NCBI GenBank assembly: GCA_043778375.1
Contig: JAYWGH010000034.1
Coordinates: 1-6,278 of the forward strand
Direction of reading: 5' to 3'
Length of the DNA stretch: 6,278 bases
Origin: CAIVSN01 sp043778375
Lineage (GTDB): Bacteria > Patescibacteriota > Gracilibacteria > BD1-5 > UBA2023
This document shows, piece after piece, positions 4,627-6,278 of the stretch (position 1 is the first letter of the stretch; each line of letters begins with the position of its first letter). Both the position numbers and the translations under genes were made by a program. The notes beneath the pieces are model-generated. The model saw only the letters and a list, made by a program, of their open reading frames with translations, was not told where the DNA came from and searched no databases.

Positions 4627-5310
4627 ATGCCCCCAACTCCCCCCTTCATCACCCCACACACTCTCTGCGAAGCTCTCGACCTCAGCTGTGTCCGCGCTCG
4701 AGATGGCGAGTATTTTGTCGGTAAGAAGTCTCTCAGTGGTGCTATCACCGAGATCCCATACAGCGACATCCCAAATAGCGAGACCTACGAAGGTCGGCAG
4801 ATCGTGCGGAGCTACGCATCAGGGCATGTATTTCTCAGTCCAGATCGAGTACAGGTATATCTATTAACTACCGAGCGTGATGGGAGAACTCAGCACCAGT
4901 TTACAGGGGGCTCACCTCTTGAGGAGGCGAACATGCAGGTATTTACCCTCGAGTGATGACGAGTGCAGATACAGCGCGATAAAACCGAGGAAAATGCACA
5001 GATCCGTACCTATAATCGTACTGGAGTCACCGTAACGAGTCACTTCAATGATCTCCCTCTCGTCGACTGGGTACTCATAGAGTCAGTTGATGCGAGCTGA
5101 GTCCCTATCTGGAAACTTATTTGTCTCATGCACTATATCGTAGAGTCGTACGATGGGGTACTCGGTTTTTGTCCTGGAGTAGAGCAGGTTATAGGTGGTA
5201 GCTGGTACGATATCACCACCCTGGAGAGTGTCGAGGATGTATCTCCAAATGCTCTGATAGTTGTCCAAAAAGCCCTTGAGCTCGTACAGAACGATAGTAC
5301 TGGGGCATAA
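4627..5310 (+). CDS. Nudix-like protein with a degraded catalytic box (code 25)
   Basis: 227 residues once TGA is read as glycine at 4954, 4957 (two in a row, codons 110-111) and 5098 (codon 158); TAA at 5308-5310 ends it. I infer a Nudix fold. A strand VQVYLLTTERDG (75-86) leads to FTGGSPLEE (92-100). EENAQIRTYNRTGV (121-134) stands where a Nudix box would have its helix and turn (compare EAAVRELREETGY at 101-113 of the hydrolase at 928-1593). A C-terminal segment E186-Q-V-I-G-G-S-W-Y-D-I (to 196) resembles the E-V-x-x-x-x-W-x-x-x-x-L end of Nudix domains. The paired catalytic glutamates are replaced by N130-R131, so hydrolysis is doubtful. ATG 4627 is the first ATG and has no Shine-Dalgarno. 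The gene is on the same strand as the membrane protein, 61 bases ahead. The family call is tentative; the gene itself is secure. Confidence 0.75.
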
Positions 5311-5371
5311 AATGTGCGCCCTGCAAGTACTTTTTGCTGATTTTTAGAAAAGTCTGTGATAGACTACGCGT

Positions 5372-6278
5372 ATGGATATCAATTTCCCCTCAGAATACTC
5401 TCGACAAGACCGTACAAACGCCGCAACTGCGTATTTTTTTCTCGCGCCAGTTATGCTCCTGGCAAGAGGCAATCCTCTTTACATGCACGAGTTTGTTCGT
5501 GGCCATGCTTGGCGTGCTCTCAGGCTTCAGGGATTACTTCTCGGATACTTTTTCTTTTGGGCATACATTCTCTCAAGTCTCCTCTCTTTTGTGATTCCAG
5601 TACTCGATGTGCGGCTCGATAGGCTGATTACTCTCGGAGTATGTACCGTATTTCTCGGATTGACTATTCACTCGGCTATCCAGGCACACAGGGGTATCAC
5701 GGCGCGAGGAAGTGGCCTGTCGCTCGGTTTTGGAGAGATACCAGTTTTTGCGAGTACCACAAGTCTCTCAGAGTCGGATATAGCACGAACACTCCTCTCG
5801 TTTGTCCCATTGGTCACATATTTTGTACATGCACGAACTCCTACTGTGCTCACATGAGTCGGAGTAAGATTCACCGGTCTTGTCTCTCTTTTAATTGCCA
5901 TGAGTCTCGTATTCTCTCGTGGGGACAATGCCTTTTACGCTCTGGTATTCCTCCAAACACTCGTGGCAGTAGCACTCGCTTTTCATCTTATATTTCGCAG
6001 GGAGCCGACATTTCTCGGGGTACTTGCATATATACTGAGCCTTGAGACTATTATGACTTATACTCGGTCGATTCCTGGCTACCTCTGGGATATGGTGCAA
6101 ATGCTCATCGGAAAGTCAGAGTCTCTATCATTTGAAACTCGCCTCGCCGTCACGCGCCTCGCAGACGCTGACTTTGAGATACGGCTCGCTAGATATTTTA
6201 CGGATAGTACATCGATTCTCTCGCCGTATTTGATCTATATTCCAGTTGTAAATCTCCTGTTTTTGGCGAAGTTTTTAC
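5372..6278 (+). CDS. Polytopic membrane protein, 3' end beyond the window (code 25)
   Basis: 302 residues are visible and the frame is still open at the right edge. Hydrophobic segments lie near residues 19-31, 52-76, 84-104, 137-151, 163-181, 189-208, 212-230 and 284-302, so about seven or eight membrane helices. The stretch ARGNPLYMHEFVRGHAWRAL (31-50) between helices 1 and 2 recalls the 'F-x-x-x-H-A-x-x-A-L' element of Tic20/DUF4870-type small membrane proteins; this is a weak resemblance and the function is unknown. One TGA (5855, codon 162) is read as glycine; the other glycines use GGN. Helices continue on both sides of it in the same frame, which supports read-through as sense. ATG 5372 is chosen as the first start, with no Shine-Dalgarno. 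It may be co-transcribed with the Nudix-like gene, since no terminator is seen between them. Confidence 0.75.

Noticed and set aside
5350..5366. Inverted repeat AGTCT-GTGAT-AGACT before the membrane-protein gene
   Set aside because: No T-run follows on the plus strand and only a broken one on the minus strand, so it supports neither a terminator nor a named regulatory site.
928..5857. UGA as tryptophan (table 4) instead of glycine
   Set aside because: Trp would break the Nudix loop at 1297 and the conserved Gly in Bro-N at 2368, and Trp is already encoded by TGG in the same genes.
5641..6100. Plus ORF 5641-6045 and minus ORFs 5668-5928 and 5891-6100
   Set aside because: The membrane-protein frame from 5372 continues through this region when TGA 5855 is glycine; these frames lack a coherent hydrophobic pattern.

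Overview
This window reads as a chromosome fragment of a bacterium that decodes UGA as glycine (translation table 25). That points to the Patescibacteria/CPR lineages Gracilibacteria (BD1-5) or Absconditabacteria (SR1). The evidence is internal. Five coding regions are cut by in-frame TGA, and each joins into a coherent protein when TGA is read as Gly: 13 codons in all, several at positions where the family has a conserved glycine. TAA and TAG still act as stops, and tryptophan is written TGG. With the standard code the window looks fragmented; with code 25 it is compact and ordinary in density.

Layout. Positions 1-726 (minus) hold the N-terminal third of elongation factor G (fusA), with a good promoter at 775-802. 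A divergent intergenic stretch follows, then a Nudix (ADP-ribose pyrophosphatase-like) hydrolase at 928-1593, a terminator, and a four-helix DUF1761-like membrane protein at 1670-2089. Next comes a phage-type Bro-N antirepressor gene (2152-2996), broken by one nonsense codon and one -1 frameshift. A tRNA unit carries elongator-type tRNA-Met and initiator tRNA-fMet in tandem (3048-3250) and ends in a strong terminator.

The middle of the window (3300-4620) looks accessory. It has two short single-gene units, each with its own promoter and terminator, coding for unrecognised proteins. One is a 94-aa zinc-ribbon protein, the other a 147-aa acidic protein, and both carry a similar N-terminal block, N-x-R-x-D-R-x-x-S-G-N. 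A 51-codon minus-strand ORF resembling a small antitoxin tail sits directly behind a terminator-like hairpin. The last part has a 227-aa protein that looks like a Nudix fold with a degraded catalytic box (4627-5310) and the start of a large polytopic membrane protein (5372 to the window end).

The genes do not form one pathway. The translation genes (fusA and the two Met tRNAs) share a promoter design: the same TTGACTTTCAC block, a 16-base spacer, a TACTMT -10 and a GC-rich discriminator. That suggests joint growth-rate control. The best candidates for something new are the shared N-terminal block in the two small proteins, the degenerate Nudix-like protein and the hairpin-led minus ORF.
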